A stretch of DNA of 64,000 nt from positions 1 to 64,000 of the forward strand of contig JAETQH010000016.1 of NCBI GenBank assembly GCA_021770785.1, read 5' to 3'. A program made the translations under genes and the position numbers. Of this stretch, positions 19,121 through 27,437 are shown piece by piece. The stretch's first letter is position 1; every line of letters begins with the position of its first letter. Source of the stretch: Lachnospiraceae bacterium. Lineage in GTDB: Bacteria; Bacillota; Clostridia; Lachnospirales; Lachnospiraceae. Below the pieces are notes generated by a model. That model was given only the letters and a program-made list of their open reading frames with translations, had not been told where the DNA came from and did no database searches.

Positions 19121-19798
19121 ATGGCGAGAAAACTTTTGTTTATCAACAAGCGCAGGGAAATTATTCAGGAATTTTTAGACGCCATGCGGGACAGGGATAT
19201 TGTCATTGAAACGGCAGAGAACGGTGTAGAAGCGGCGACGCTGCTTAAGAAAAATGAATATCAGGTTGTGGTGACGGGACTGACCATGGACGGCTACAAC
19301 GGAGAGCAGATTATCAGTTATGTCAACCGTGCCCATCCCAATACGGTGTGCATTATTTACACCACCAATATCAGCGCGGCACAGCTTCATTTTTTTATCA
19401 ATAAAAGGGATGTATTCCGTGTGTTCCTGCGTCCGGTGAATTTTCGCATGGAGTTTTTCTCCGCCGTAGATGAAGCTTTCGAGTATTATGAAGTGAAGGT
19501 AAAGAGCAGCGAAGAGAATGAAGAGCGCCGTACAAAAATAACGGAATACAAAAAGAAAATACAGGGAATTCAGTATAAAATTGATAATCAGGATAACGCT
19601 AAGCTAGGAATGGTGCGCTACATGAAGCGGCTGACAAAGTTTACTCTGAATGAATACGACATGAATTTAAAGAAAGAGGAAAAAGAACGGTTAGCCGGAG
19701 TGGAATACGGGCTGATAGATTTATGTTGCGGAAGTTCTGCCAGTCTGCTGAAGGCGGAAAAAGCGGTCGTGCGATTGGGAGAGATTGTACATATGTGA
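19121..19798 (+). CDS. receiver-like protein without phosphorylation site
   Basis: The first 120 residues follow the response-regulator receiver pattern (KLLFINKRREIIQEFLDAM ... TAENGVEAATLL ... YQVVVTGLTMDGYNG ... VFRVFLRPV). The N-terminal acidic pair is replaced by Asn-Lys, the phospho-acceptor Asp by Thr/Gly, and the Lys of the KP motif by Arg. It should therefore not be phosphorylated and may sense by binding a partner or ligand. The C-terminal 100 residues contain a charged, probably helical stretch (SEENEERRTKITEYKKK) and no DNA-binding domain I recognise. Start ATG 19121 follows GGAGGGGGAAAGG; a frame extension to 19070 lacks a ribosome site. Function unknown; it may relate to the nitrogen genes upstream. 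Confidence 0.7.
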   Translation: MARKLLFINKRREIIQEFLDAMRDRDIVIETAENGVEAATLLKKNEYQVVVTGLTMDGYNGEQIISYVNRAHPNTVCIIYTTNISAAQLHFFINKRDVFRVFLRPVNFRMEFFSAVDEAFEYYEVKVKSSEENEERRTKITEYKKKIQGIQYKIDNQDNAKLGMVRYMKRLTKFTLNEYDMNLKKEEKERLAGVEYGLIDLCCGSSASLLKAEKAVVRLGEIVHM

Positions 19799-19830
19799 GG
19801 GGACGCCTTATGGCGTCCTCTCATTGTTTT
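19796..19830 (+). terminator. intrinsic terminator of receiver-like gene
   Basis: A 12-bp stem with one G-U pair (19796-19807 with 19812-19823) overlaps the TGA stop and is followed by TTGTTTT. The pbp1A gene converges on it from the other side. Confidence 0.8.
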
Positions 19831-19866
19831 AGAATGGATTTTTTATTAGAAATACGTCCGGCGGTG

Positions 19867-22572
19867 TTACTGCTGTCCCTCCTCTGCGGGCGGTGTATCT
19901 GCAGGCGGTGTGTCTGCGGGCGGTGTATCTGCAGGCGGTGTGTCTGCGGGCGGTGTATCTGCAGGCGGCGTGTCCGAAGGTGGCTGCTGTTCCTCCGGTG
20001 TGGTGACACCGGGAACCGGGGAAATCGGCTGGGAGCCTTGGTAAATAGCGTTTTCACCGTTGTGCAGCGCACAGGTGGAGGTAACGCCGTCTAACAGCAG
20101 ATAAGGGCTGTCCTCTGTGCCCTGGGTACCGCCGATGATAAATACTCTCTGGCCTAAGGAAGTAAGAGGGCAGTTGGCCCCGGCTAACTGCCCGGAGTCG
20201 TTACAGATATTTGTCAGGGTGTGGTGGTCACAGTATTCTGTGGGCTGGGTGCCCGCCGCAAAATATTCGGTATAGACAGCGCTTCCCCGGGGGTCATTGT
20301 CACAAACTCCTGCAATGGCAAGTTTTCCGGATTCTTTGCACACCGTTGCGGTGACAATGCCGTCGGGTCGGGTAAATTCTTTTTTGGGAAGATTTTCATG
20401 CAGCCTTGACATGACAGATTTCCATATCTTTTTGGGGTAGGTGGTCTGTCCGCCGCTCTGGACAGCGTTGTCATCGTAACCGCCCCATACCACACAGGTG
20501 TAATAAGGCGTATAGCCTGCAAAGAGGGCGTCACGGTTCTTAGTGGTGGTTCCGGATTTTCCTGCCTGGGCCATGGTGTTGCCGAAATAGGCGGGAGTAC
20601 CGGTTCCCTGGGTCATAACGTCCTCCATGGCGTTGGTTAAAAGCCATGCAGTGGTTTCCTTTAATACCGTATGGGAGGTGGAAACGGTGTTGTCTAACAG
20701 CACATTTCCGTCGTGGTCTAATACTTTGGTGTAAAATTTCGGTTTGATATAGGTTCCGTTGTTGGCGATGGTAGCGTAAGCTGCCGTCAGCTCTAAGTTG
20801 GTAACGCCGTAGGTCAGACCGCCGAGGGCAAGGGTTTCGTTGGAGCTTTCGTCCACGCCGATGGTGGTAAAGCCGAAATCAACGATATAGTCATATCCGA
20901 GGGACGGCCCAATCTGGGCTAAGGTTTTTACGGTTACAATATTGATAGAGTCGGTAATCGCCTCCCGCAGGGTCGTAAAACCTCGGTAACGGTTATCATA
21001 GTTGTTGACAGAAGCACCTTCCCCTGTGGTGTAGGTGTAAGGAGCGTCGTCCTGTACATCTGCTAAAGTCAGACCTCCTGCGTCAAGAGCAGCCGCATAG
21101 GCAGCAATAATCTTGAAGGTAGATCCGGGCTGTCTGGTGGTGTCGGTGGCACGGTTTAAGGTCTTGTTGGCAGTCTTATCGCCGCGTCCGCCCACAAGGG
21201 CTTTTACCTCTCCGGTGCTCTGCTCGATGATGGTCAGCGCTGACTGGGGCTGCAGGGTGTAGGTGACAGTCTCACTGCCGTTTACAATGGTGTCGCCCGC
21301 CTTCATAATATCTGCCTTGTACTGCTCGATGGCGGCAGCCGCATCCTCTTCCGAAGCAAAATTGATGTTGTAATCACGGCTCTTGGTGGCCTGATAGTAG
21401 GACAGCATGGTCTGCTCACTGTAATTGGAAATGGTACCGTCCTCCGAGAGAATAGAAACACGGTAGGAAAAAGATACCTTCGGCGCTGTGGGATAATTGT
21501 CTAAATTGTTGATTTCCTCATCACAGATGGCCTGGATTTCCGGGTCCTGGGTGGAATAAATCGTAAGTCCACCCTGATATAGGGTTTTGTATGCCTGAGT
21601 CTCCGTGTAGCCTTTCTGTTCCACTAAGTCGGTGATAATCTGGTCCGTCAGTTCATCTACAAAATAGGAGTTGATGCTATTGCCCTTGGTTTCCACGTTG
21701 ACTAACTGGATACGGTCATAAACATTATCCGCTATGGCTTCGTCGTATTCGTCCTGAGAGATGTACTCCTGCTCTAACATGTTGCCTAGCACCTTTTTCC
21801 GGCGCTCTGCGTTATCCTCCGGGTGGGAGATGGGATTGTACTTGGTAGGACTCTGGGTGATGGCGGCGAGAACCGCACATTCCGAGAGGGAAAGCTCCGA
21901 TACATCCTTGCCGAAATAGCGCTCGGAGGCAACGCCTACGCCTAAGGTATTCTGACCGAGGTTGATGGCGTTTAAGTAGTTTTCCAAAATCCAGTCCTTA
22001 TTCACCACTTTTTCTAACTGAAGGGCGAGATACTGCTCCTGGAATTTTCGTTCAAATTTTTCCGCCAGGGAGGATTCGCTGGTCCATCCGGTAAATACCG
22101 TATTTTTCAAAAGCTGCTGGGTGATGGTGCTGGCGCCCTCCGAAAAATGTCCGGTGGTGATACCCTTGACTCCCGCACGTAAAATGCCCTTTAAATCAAT
22201 ACCGTTATGCTCGTAGAAACGCTCGTCCTCGATGGCAACAAAGGCGTGCTGCAAATCTTTGGGAATTTCGTCAATCGTAACATACTTCCGGTTGGAACCG
22301 GAAGCCACTAAGGTGGCGGTTTCCTTTCCGGTGCTGTCTAATACGGTAGAAAGAAATCCCGTGGGAGTGGCATCAATATCCTCGATGGTAGGAGCGGAGT
22401 CGATGATACCGCTGATAACGCCGAGAGCAGAGCAGCCGCCTACAATAATGACAGCGAAAAAGCATATCAGTAATGCCTTACAAAAAATTACATAGAATTT
22501 TTTGCGAATCATGGTACTTTTGGAAACTAATGCCTTTTGCTGTTTCCGTGTACTTTTCTTTCCATAATTCAT
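19867..22572 (-). CDS. class A penicillin-binding protein (PBP1A)
   Basis: This bifunctional peptidoglycan synthase has a basic cytoplasmic N-terminus, one membrane anchor (near 25-55), a GT51 glycosyltransferase with EDERFYEHNGID, and a transpeptidase with PGSTFK (active Ser), SIN and KSGTT. The C-terminus is a low-complexity tail of six DTPPA repeats ending EEGQQ, probably an extracellular spacer. The start is set by AGGAGG five bases before ATG (MNYGKK); a longer frame from 22632 lacks a ribosome site. Length is about 901 residues. Candidate promoter on the minus strand: TTTATT (22666-22671), 17 bp, TATAAT (22643-22648). Confidence 0.95.
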   Translation of the reverse strand: MNYGKKSTRKQQKALVSKSTMIRKKFYVIFCKALLICFFAVIIVGGCSALGVISGIIDSAPTIEDIDATPTGFLSTVLDSTGKETATLVASGSNRKYVTIDEIPKDLQHAFVAIEDERFYEHNGIDLKGILRAGVKGITTGHFSEGASTITQQLLKNTVFTGWTSESSLAEKFERKFQEQYLALQLEKVVNKDWILENYLNAINLGQNTLGVGVASERYFGKDVSELSLSECAVLAAITQSPTKYNPISHPEDNAERRKKVLGNMLEQEYISQDEYDEAIADNVYDRIQLVNVETKGNSINSYFVDELTDQIITDLVEQKGYTETQAYKTLYQGGLTIYSTQDPEIQAICDEEINNLDNYPTAPKVSFSYRVSILSEDGTISNYSEQTMLSYYQATKSRDYNINFASEEDAAAAIEQYKADIMKAGDTIVNGSETVTYTLQPQSALTIIEQSTGEVKALVGGRGDKTANKTLNRATDTTRQPGSTFKIIAAYAAALDAGGLTLADVQDDAPYTYTTGEGASVNNYDNRYRGFTTLREAITDSINIVTVKTLAQIGPSLGYDYIVDFGFTTIGVDESSNETLALGGLTYGVTNLELTAAYATIANNGTYIKPKFYTKVLDHDGNVLLDNTVSTSHTVLKETTAWLLTNAMEDVMTQGTGTPAYFGNTMAQAGKSGTTTKNRDALFAGYTPYYTCVVWGGYDDNAVQSGGQTTYPKKIWKSVMSRLHENLPKKEFTRPDGIVTATVCKESGKLAIAGVCDNDPRGSAVYTEYFAAGTQPTEYCDHHTLTNICNDSGQLAGANCPLTSLGQRVFIIGGTQGTEDSPYLLLDGVTSTCALHNGENAIYQGSQPISPVPGVTTPEEQQPPSDTPPADTPPADTPPADTPPADTPPADTPPAEEGQQ
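19885..19974 (-). repeat. coding 15/30-bp tandem repeat in pbp1A tail
   Basis: Six 15-bp units encode six DTPPA peptides. Alternating codons (GTA/GTG as read on the plus strand) give a clean 30-bp superperiod. Copy number is likely to vary between strains by slippage. Confidence 0.9.
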
Positions 22573-22767
22573 AATGGCCTCCTTTTCTGAAATAAAAAAA
22601 TAGCCTATGATACAATAGTTTTCAGATATCATATCTTTCGATATTATAACAGAGAAATGTGTCAGAATAAAGAAAAAACTGAAAATATGGCGGTTTATTC
22701 ATATATTCTTAAGAATATCCAGGGCAAAAAAACAAATATGGTTGCGCTGCGGGGAGGAAACATGTTA

Positions 22768-22858
22768 CCATAGACACAAAGTGTCTATGGCATTCGCCGT
22801 GGGCGACCGATGCGCACTTCGGCGCGTATAATGTCTAGCGACATTATACTATAGACAC
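22768..22858 (+). repeat. multi-hairpin intergenic element B
   Basis: CCATAGACAC (22768-22777) pairs with GTGTCTATGG (22781-22790). GTGTCTAT can instead pair with ATAGACAC at 22851-22858 as an outer stem around three hairpins: TCGCC-GTG-GGCGA, GCGC-ACTTCG-GCGC and a 9-bp TATAATGTC/GACATTATA stem. GGCATTCGCC at 22789-22798 is the exact reverse complement of the small-hairpin 10-mer of element A (7990-7999). The rest of 22573-22896 holds the pbp1A promoter and the yigZ ribosome site. Confidence 0.75.
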
Positions 22859-22896
22859 AGAGCATTTATATTAGTATAAGGAAAAAGAAAGATATT

Positions 22897-23547
22897 ATGA
22901 AAACAGTTTATTCCGGCGGGGAAGCGGAAATCGTGGAAAAAAAATCCCGCTTTATCGCCACAGTGCGCCCGGTGGCTTCGGAGGAAGAAGCGGTGGCGTT
23001 TATCAGTGAAATGAAAAAAAAATACTGGGATGCGAAGCACAACTGTTCCGCTTTTGTCATTGGGGACAGACAGGAGATGAGCCGTTGTTCCGATGACGGG
23101 GAACCGGCACAGACTGCAGGCAGACCTATGCTTGATGTGCTGCTGCGGGAGGAAATCCACAATGCGGCGGTGGTGGTGACGAGGTATTTCGGTGGCGTGC
23201 TGTTAGGCACGGGCGGACTGGTTCGGGCTTACCAGAAAGCCACACAGGAGGGGTTAGCTGCCAGCATTATCATCGATAAGAGGGAGGGCAGGAAACTGAC
23301 GGTGGGCACAGATTACAACGGACTGGGAAAGCTGCAGTATCTGGTGGCGCAGAACGGGCTTACCACCATAGATACTCTTTATACCGAAAAAGTGGAACTG
23401 GTTTTGATGGTTCCGAAGGAATTACAGGAAAAAACCGAGAAAGAAATCATAGAGGCCACCAGTGGAAACGCCTGTATTTCCTGGGGTGACGAGGTTTTGT
23501 ATGCCCTGGTGGGAAAAAACTTGAAAATTTTTGAAAAAAACTCTTGA
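22897..23547 (+). CDS. yigZ: YigZ/IMPACT family protein
   Basis: This is a member of the UPF0029/IMPACT family (YigZ, YvyE). Its fold resembles translation-factor domains; the cellular role in bacteria is unsettled. The signature lies at residues 45-110: AKHNCSAFVIG, RCSDDGEPAQTAGRPMLDVL and VVVTRYFGGVLLGTGGLVRAYQKAT. A C-terminal UPF0029-associated domain follows. The 216 residues are typical. It is preceded by element B and ends at the promoter of the tRNA gene. AAGGAAAAAG gives a weak ribosome site. Confidence 0.92.
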   Translation: MKTVYSGGEAEIVEKKSRFIATVRPVASEEEAVAFISEMKKKYWDAKHNCSAFVIGDRQEMSRCSDDGEPAQTAGRPMLDVLLREEIHNAAVVVTRYFGGVLLGTGGLVRAYQKATQEGLAASIIIDKREGRKLTVGTDYNGLGKLQYLVAQNGLTTIDTLYTEKVELVLMVPKELQEKTEKEIIEATSGNACISWGDEVLYALVGKNLKIFEKNS

Positions 23548-23572
23548 TTTTTTTGGACAGCTCCTATATAAT
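23544..23572 (+). promoter_or_regulatory. promoter of tRNA-Gln
   Basis: TTGATT (23544-23549, overlapping the yigZ stop), a 17-bp spacer and TATAAT (23567-23572) predict initiation near 23579. Confidence 0.75.
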
Positions 23573-23614
23573 AGTTATTGTTGACAGCGCAACAGCGTGT
23601 CACACAAGAGATTT

Positions 23615-23686
23615 AGGGCTATCGCCAAACGGTAAGGCAACGGACTCTGACTCCGTCATTTCAAGGTTCGAATCCTTGTAGCCCTG
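23615..23686 (+). tRNA. tRNA-Gln (anticodon CUG)
   Basis: The cloverleaf reads directly: acceptor AGGGCTA/TAGCCCT, D-arm GCC...GGC, anticodon stem ACGGA/TCCGT with loop CTCTGAC (anticodon CTG, codon CAG), T-arm CAAGG-TTCGAAT-CCTTG and discriminator G. The 3' CCA is not encoded. It is a single gene with its own promoter. Confidence 0.95.
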
Positions 23687-23693
23687 CTAAGAG

Positions 23694-23725
23694 ACCTCAG
23701 TGGAGTAATCTGCTGAGGTTGTTTT
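23694..23725 (+). terminator. terminator after tRNA-Gln
   Basis: ACCTCAG/CTGAGGT arms (23694-23700, 23713-23719) are followed by TGTTTT. Confidence 0.55.
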
Positions 23726-23743
23726 CGTTTCGGGAGGTGTACC

Positions 23744-24469
23744 ATGTATCATTTTAACAGCCGTGTGAGCTATAGCGAAGTAAACAGTGAACGGACACTG
23801 ACATTGCCGGCGCTGCTGGACTATTTTCAGGACTGCTGTATTTTCCAGTCGGAGGATTTAGGGGTTGGAGTGGAGCATTTAGATGAGACAAAGACAGCGT
23901 GGGTGCTGTCCTCCTGGGAGATTCGCCTGAACCGTCTCCCGCAGATGTGCGAAGAAATCCGGATTTGTACCTGGCCCTATGATTTCAAGGGATTTTACGG
24001 ATACCGGAATTTTACCATGGAGGATGAACAGGGAGGTGTGCTGGCGGATGCCAATTCTGTGTGGATACATATGGATATGAATACCATGCGCCCGGTGCGC
24101 ATTGCCGAAGCCATGAAAGAAGCCTATGTCCCGGACATTTCAGCAGGGCTAGAGGGCAACTGGGCGCCGAGGAAAATCGCTGTCCCGGAAACCGGGCGGA
24201 TGGAGAAAAAGGAGCCGGTTCCGGTGGCGAGATTTTTTATTGACACAAACCATCATATGAACAACGGAAAATATGTTCTTGTGGCGGAGGAATATCTGCC
24301 GGAGGATTTTCCGGTGCGCAGGCTGAGGGTGGAATATAAAAAGGCGGCGGTGTTCGGGGATGTGCTGTACCCTTCTGTACTAACAGAGGAAAACTGCGTG
24401 ACAGTAGTTTTGGCAGAGGAAACGGGAACGCCCTATGCGGTGGTTCAGTTTATCGGAAAAGAGGCATAG
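23744..24469 (+). CDS. acyl-ACP thioesterase
   Basis: This double hot-dog fold of the FatA/FatB-like family releases fatty acids from acyl carrier protein. The N-terminal half has RVSYSEVNSERTLTLPALLDYFQDCC and WVLSSWEIRLNRLP. The C-terminal catalytic segment DTNHHMNNGKYV (residues about 165-176) holds the Asn/His pair typical of the family. The 241 residues are normal for the bacterial form. GGGAGGTG precedes the ATG well. The next gene (cvfB) follows in 71 bases and may be cotranscribed. Chain-length preference cannot be told from sequence. Confidence 0.88.
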   Translation: MYHFNSRVSYSEVNSERTLTLPALLDYFQDCCIFQSEDLGVGVEHLDETKTAWVLSSWEIRLNRLPQMCEEIRICTWPYDFKGFYGYRNFTMEDEQGGVLADANSVWIHMDMNTMRPVRIAEAMKEAYVPDISAGLEGNWAPRKIAVPETGRMEKKEPVPVARFFIDTNHHMNNGKYVLVAEEYLPEDFPVRRLRVEYKKAAVFGDVLYPSVLTEENCVTVVLAEETGTPYAVVQFIGKEA

Positions 24470-24540
24470 AAAACGGACGGCCGGAAGTTTTTGGAATTAG
24501 AAAAGAAAGCGGAGAGCCGCAGAAGCGGAATGAGGGAAAC

Positions 24541-25377
24541 ATGAGATTAGGTGAATATCAGAAATTAAAGGTCATAAAAAAAGTGGAGTTCGGCGTATAT
24601 CTTGCGGAGAAAGACGGAGATGAGATGCGGGTACTGCTGCCGGAAAAGCAGGTGCCGCAGGATTGCAAATGCGGGGACGAGTTAGAAGTTTTTTTATATA
24701 AAGATTCTAAGGACAGGCTTATTGCCACCACAAATCGTCCTGCATTGACTTTGGGCGGCCTTGCGGTTTTAAAGGTGTTGGAAGTGGGAAAAATCGGTGC
24801 ATTTTTAGACTGGGGCTTAGAAAAAGACCTGTTTCTTCCATATAAAGAAATGACGGTAAAGGTGCAGCCGGAGGATGAGGTTTTAGCGACCCTGTACATT
24901 GACAAGAGCCGCAGGCTCTGCGCCAGTATGAAAAAATTATATGATTTGCTGTCCACGGCTTCACCTTATCAGAAGGGGGATGTGGTAAACGGCAGAGTCT
25001 ATGAATTTAGCGGCAACTTTGGAACCTTTGTGGCAGTGGATGATAAGTATTCAGCCATGATACCTGCCCATGAGGATACCGGTATGCTGCGCATCGGTGA
25101 CGTAATCGAGGCTAAAGTTCTTGGTGTCAAGCCGGACGGCAAGTTAGACATTACCCTTCGGGAGAAAGCATATCTTCAGATGGATGCGGATGCTGAGAAG
25201 GTTATGGGCGTGATTGAAGAATTTGCAGGGGTGCTGCCATTTACGGATAAATCCTCCCCGGAGGTGATTAAGCGGGAGACAGGGCTGAGCAAAAATGCGT
25301 TTAAACGGGCGGTGGGACACCTTTACAAGGAGCGCCGCATTGAGATTACCGAAAAATCCATTCGTAAAATCAAATAG
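24541..25377 (+). CDS. cvfB: S1 RNA-binding protein, CvfB/YitL type
   Basis: This 278-residue protein contains several S1-like beta-barrel RNA-binding domains followed by a winged-helix end, as in CvfB of staphylococci. S1-like strands are visible at KVEFGVYLAEKDG, KVLEVGKIGAFLDWGLEKDLFLPY and GRVYEFSGNFGTFVAVDDKYSAMIP. The C-terminal GLSKNAFKRAVGHLYKERRI is the winged helix. It probably modulates RNA stability or translation of virulence or stress genes; targets here are unknown. GAGGG stands before the ATG. Confidence 0.88.
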   Translation: MRLGEYQKLKVIKKVEFGVYLAEKDGDEMRVLLPEKQVPQDCKCGDELEVFLYKDSKDRLIATTNRPALTLGGLAVLKVLEVGKIGAFLDWGLEKDLFLPYKEMTVKVQPEDEVLATLYIDKSRRLCASMKKLYDLLSTASPYQKGDVVNGRVYEFSGNFGTFVAVDDKYSAMIPAHEDTGMLRIGDVIEAKVLGVKPDGKLDITLREKAYLQMDADAEKVMGVIEEFAGVLPFTDKSSPEVIKRETGLSKNAFKRAVGHLYKERRIEITEKSIRKIK

Positions 25378-25381
25378 ATTA

Positions 25382-25390
25382 TGCTATAAT
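25382..25390 (+). promoter_or_regulatory. extended -10 promoter of ridA
   Basis: TGC-TATAAT (TATAAT at 25385-25390) forms an extended -10; the -35 region (TCGTAA at 17 bp) is poor. Confidence 0.55.
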
Positions 25391-25479
25391 AGTGCAGAAC
25401 GCTATCAGGAGCGGTAAAGCCATGATACCAGAAAGAAAAAATAAACGGAAAAAAGCAGGCAGAAAATAAGGAGGACACT

Positions 25480-25854
25480 ATGAAAACAGTTATCAGTACA
25501 GATAAGGCTCCGGCAGCCATCGGACCCTATTCTCAGGCAATCGAAGTAAACGGAATGGTTTATACATCAGGCATTATTCCGGTAGTACCGGAGACAGGGG
25601 AAATCCCGGAGGGCTCTGCGGCGCAGGCAAAGCAGGCATTGACCAATCTTTCTAACTTACTTGAAGCAGCAGGTACCGGGATGAACAATGTAATAAAGAC
25701 AACGGTTTTTATTAAGGAAATGAATGATTTTGGCGCAATTAACGAGGTGTATGCCACCTTCTTTTCCGGAGCATTTCCGGCAAGAAGCTGTGTGGAAGTG
25801 GCGCGCCTGCCAAAGGATGTGATGTTAGAGATTGAAGCGATTGCGATCAAATAA
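25480..25854 (+). CDS. ridA: RidA family enamine/imine deaminase
   Basis: RidA hydrolyses reactive enamines and imines such as 2-aminoacrylate that leak from PLP enzymes. At 124 residues it is full length. Typical blocks are KAPAAIGPYSQAI near the start, VYTSGIIPV, NLLEAAGTGMNNVIKTTVF and FPARSCVEVARLPKDVMLEIEAIA, with the Arg that binds the substrate carboxylate. AAGGAGG sits at ideal distance from the ATG. It is monocistronic, with an extended -10 promoter before and a strong stem-loop after. Confidence 0.96.
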   Translation: MKTVISTDKAPAAIGPYSQAIEVNGMVYTSGIIPVVPETGEIPEGSAAQAKQALTNLSNLLEAAGTGMNNVIKTTVFIKEMNDFGAINEVYATFFSGAFPARSCVEVARLPKDVMLEIEAIAIK

Positions 25855-25863
25855 GAAGGAATG

Positions 25864-25902
25864 AACAAGGGCAGAACCGATAGGATAGGTTCTGCCCTTG
25901 TT
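25864..25902. terminator. 15-bp stem terminator between ridA and yjfB
   Basis: A perfect 15-bp stem (25864-25878 with 25888-25902) lies between convergent ridA and yjfB. AACAA at one end and TTGTT at the other allow use from both sides. Confidence 0.75.
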
Positions 25903-25945
25903 TAAAGTCCGTCTTTTGCTGCCATGTGATTACTGTAAAGAAATG

Positions 25946-26158
25946 CTATGCGTAAACATCAATATTCCCGCCAAGGTGCGGTGTCACGGACTGCTCCATC
26001 ATCTGAATCATGGAGGCATTCAAAGCCTCATTCATTTCCAGCTGATTGCTCAATATAGCAGTACCCACTGCATAGGCAAGGCTTCCCTGGCTGACGGAAG
26101 AGGATGCATCATAGCCGTTCAATGTGCTTAATGCGGAAGATACATTTGTTAAATCCAT
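25946..26158 (-). CDS. YjfB family putative motility protein
   Basis: This small acidic protein of 70 residues matches the YjfB family, annotated as putative motility protein. The recognisable end is MMEQSVTPHLGGNIDVYA, with the near-invariant PHLGGNIDV, and the middle has VGTAILSNQLEMNEAL. GGAGGG precedes ATG. Upstream on the minus strand is a good sigma-A promoter with extended -10 (TTGTTT 26212-26217, 17 bp, CATAAT 26189-26194). A poorer sigma-D-like pair also occurs (TAAA at 26239-26242, TCCGAATT at 26216-26223). No flagellar gene is in the window. Confidence 0.8.
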   Translation of the reverse strand: MDLTNVSSALSTLNGYDASSSVSQGSLAYAVGTAILSNQLEMNEALNASMIQMMEQSVTPHLGGNIDVYA

Positions 26159-26262
26159 AAAAAGCCCTCCTTTTTCTCTTCTGTTTCCATTATGGCACAG
26201 GAAGGCAGAAAAAACAATTCGGAAAAATTCACAAAGAATTTAGAGTAATTTTTCTGGAAAGG

Positions 26263-26271
26263 TGCTATACT
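26263..26271 (+). promoter_or_regulatory. extended -10 promoter of trxB
   Basis: TGC-TATACT (TATACT at 26266-26271) makes a good extended -10; no clear -35 is visible. Confidence 0.5.
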
Positions 26272-26382
26272 GTTGGAAGATGTTTGAGCTTTGTAAAAAT
26301 GTAGAGGAAAACTGAAGCAGCGTATGCCGTGCTAGAGGAGCGGAACACTGCAGGCAAAATGATAAGTGAAATGAGGAAAACT

Positions 26383-27294
26383 ATGTACGATACGATTATT
26401 ATCGGCAGCGGCCCGGCAGGGCTTTCTGCGGCCATTTACGGGGAGCGGGCGAAATTAAAGGCGCTGACCTTAGAAAAACAGCCCATGAGCGGAGGGCAGA
26501 TTTTAAATACCTATGAGGTGGATAACTATCCGGGGCTGCCGGGACTGGGTGGATTTGATCTGGGAATGAAATTGCGCGGGCATGCGGAGGAGTTAGGTGC
26601 GCAAATCGTAACGGAAACTGTTGTATCCACAGAACTTACCGGGAAAATTAAAAAAATAGTCACGGATAAAAATACCTACGAGGCGAAAACCGTGATTATC
26701 GCCACCGGGGCAGGACACCGGAAATTAGGCGTGCCGGGGGAGGAAGAGTTCTGCGGCATGGGAGTTTCCTACTGTGCCACCTGCGACGGTGCATTTTTCC
26801 GGGGAAAAGATACTGTGGTTGTGGGCGGCGGCGACGTGGCGTTAGAGGATGCGTTGTTCCTGGCGAGAGGCTGCAGGAAGGTGTACCTTGTCCACAGAAG
26901 GGATGCCTTCCGGGGTGCGAAAACCTTGCAGGAAAAGGTGTTTGCAGCGGAAAATATCAAGGTAATCTGGGATACGGAAGTGACTGCCATTATCGGCAGT
27001 GGAAAAGTGGAAACCGTTTCCTTATATAATAAGAAAACAAAGGAGACTACAGAACTTGCGGTAAGCGGAGTTTTTGTGGCAGTGGGAATTGTTCCTCATA
27101 CGGAACTGTTTGAAGGACAGGTTGCCATGGATGGGGCAGGCTATATGAAAGCCGGGGAGGACTGTGGGACGCAGACTGCCGGGGTTTTTGCCGCCGGGGA
27201 TGTGCGGACGAAGCAGCTGCGCCAGGTGGTGACGGCGGCGGCTGACGGTGCCAATGCCATTGTCTCTGTGGAGCGTTATCTCTATCAATCGTAA
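26383..27294 (+). CDS. trxB: thioredoxin reductase
   Basis: This FAD enzyme passes electrons from a pyridine nucleotide to thioredoxin. It has the FAD-binding GSGPAGLSAAIY near residue 9, the redox motif CATC (in SYCATCDGAFF) near residue 133, a second nucleotide-binding GGGDVALEDALFLA and the closing FAAGDVRTKQLRQVVTAAADGA. The second motif reads GGGDVA rather than the GGGxSA usual for NADPH enzymes, so cofactor choice is worth testing. The start at 26383 follows GAGGA six bases upstream; earlier in-frame codons lack a ribosome site. Length is 303 residues. It is monocistronic. Confidence 0.92.
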   Translation: MYDTIIIGSGPAGLSAAIYGERAKLKALTLEKQPMSGGQILNTYEVDNYPGLPGLGGFDLGMKLRGHAEELGAQIVTETVVSTELTGKIKKIVTDKNTYEAKTVIIATGAGHRKLGVPGEEEFCGMGVSYCATCDGAFFRGKDTVVVGGGDVALEDALFLARGCRKVYLVHRRDAFRGAKTLQEKVFAAENIKVIWDTEVTAIIGSGKVETVSLYNKKTKETTELAVSGVFVAVGIVPHTELFEGQVAMDGAGYMKAGEDCGTQTAGVFAAGDVRTKQLRQVVTAAADGANAIVSVERYLYQS

Positions 27295-27338
27295 AGATGG
27301 AAAAAAATATAATTTTAGAGAATTATTGTGAATACCGG

Positions 27339-27367
27339 TTGACATAGAAATAGAGCTTTGCTATAAT
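27339..27367 (+). promoter_or_regulatory. consensus sigma-A promoter of NlpC/P60 gene
   Basis: Perfect TTGACA (27339-27344), 17-bp spacer, perfect TATAAT (27362-27367). It is the best promoter in the window and predicts strong constitutive expression with a leader of about 65 nt. Confidence 0.92.
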
Positions 27368-27437
27368 AATCACGTAATAAATGTAACAAATTCGTAATAA
27401 ATAATAGCAGATAAATTATATTGGAGGCAATATACGC

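Noticed and set aside
19723-20094. Cys/Arg-rich repeat protein antisense to the pbp1A tail
   Set aside because: CGRCICRR-type repeats are the complement of the DTPPA coding repeat; the frame is a shadow.
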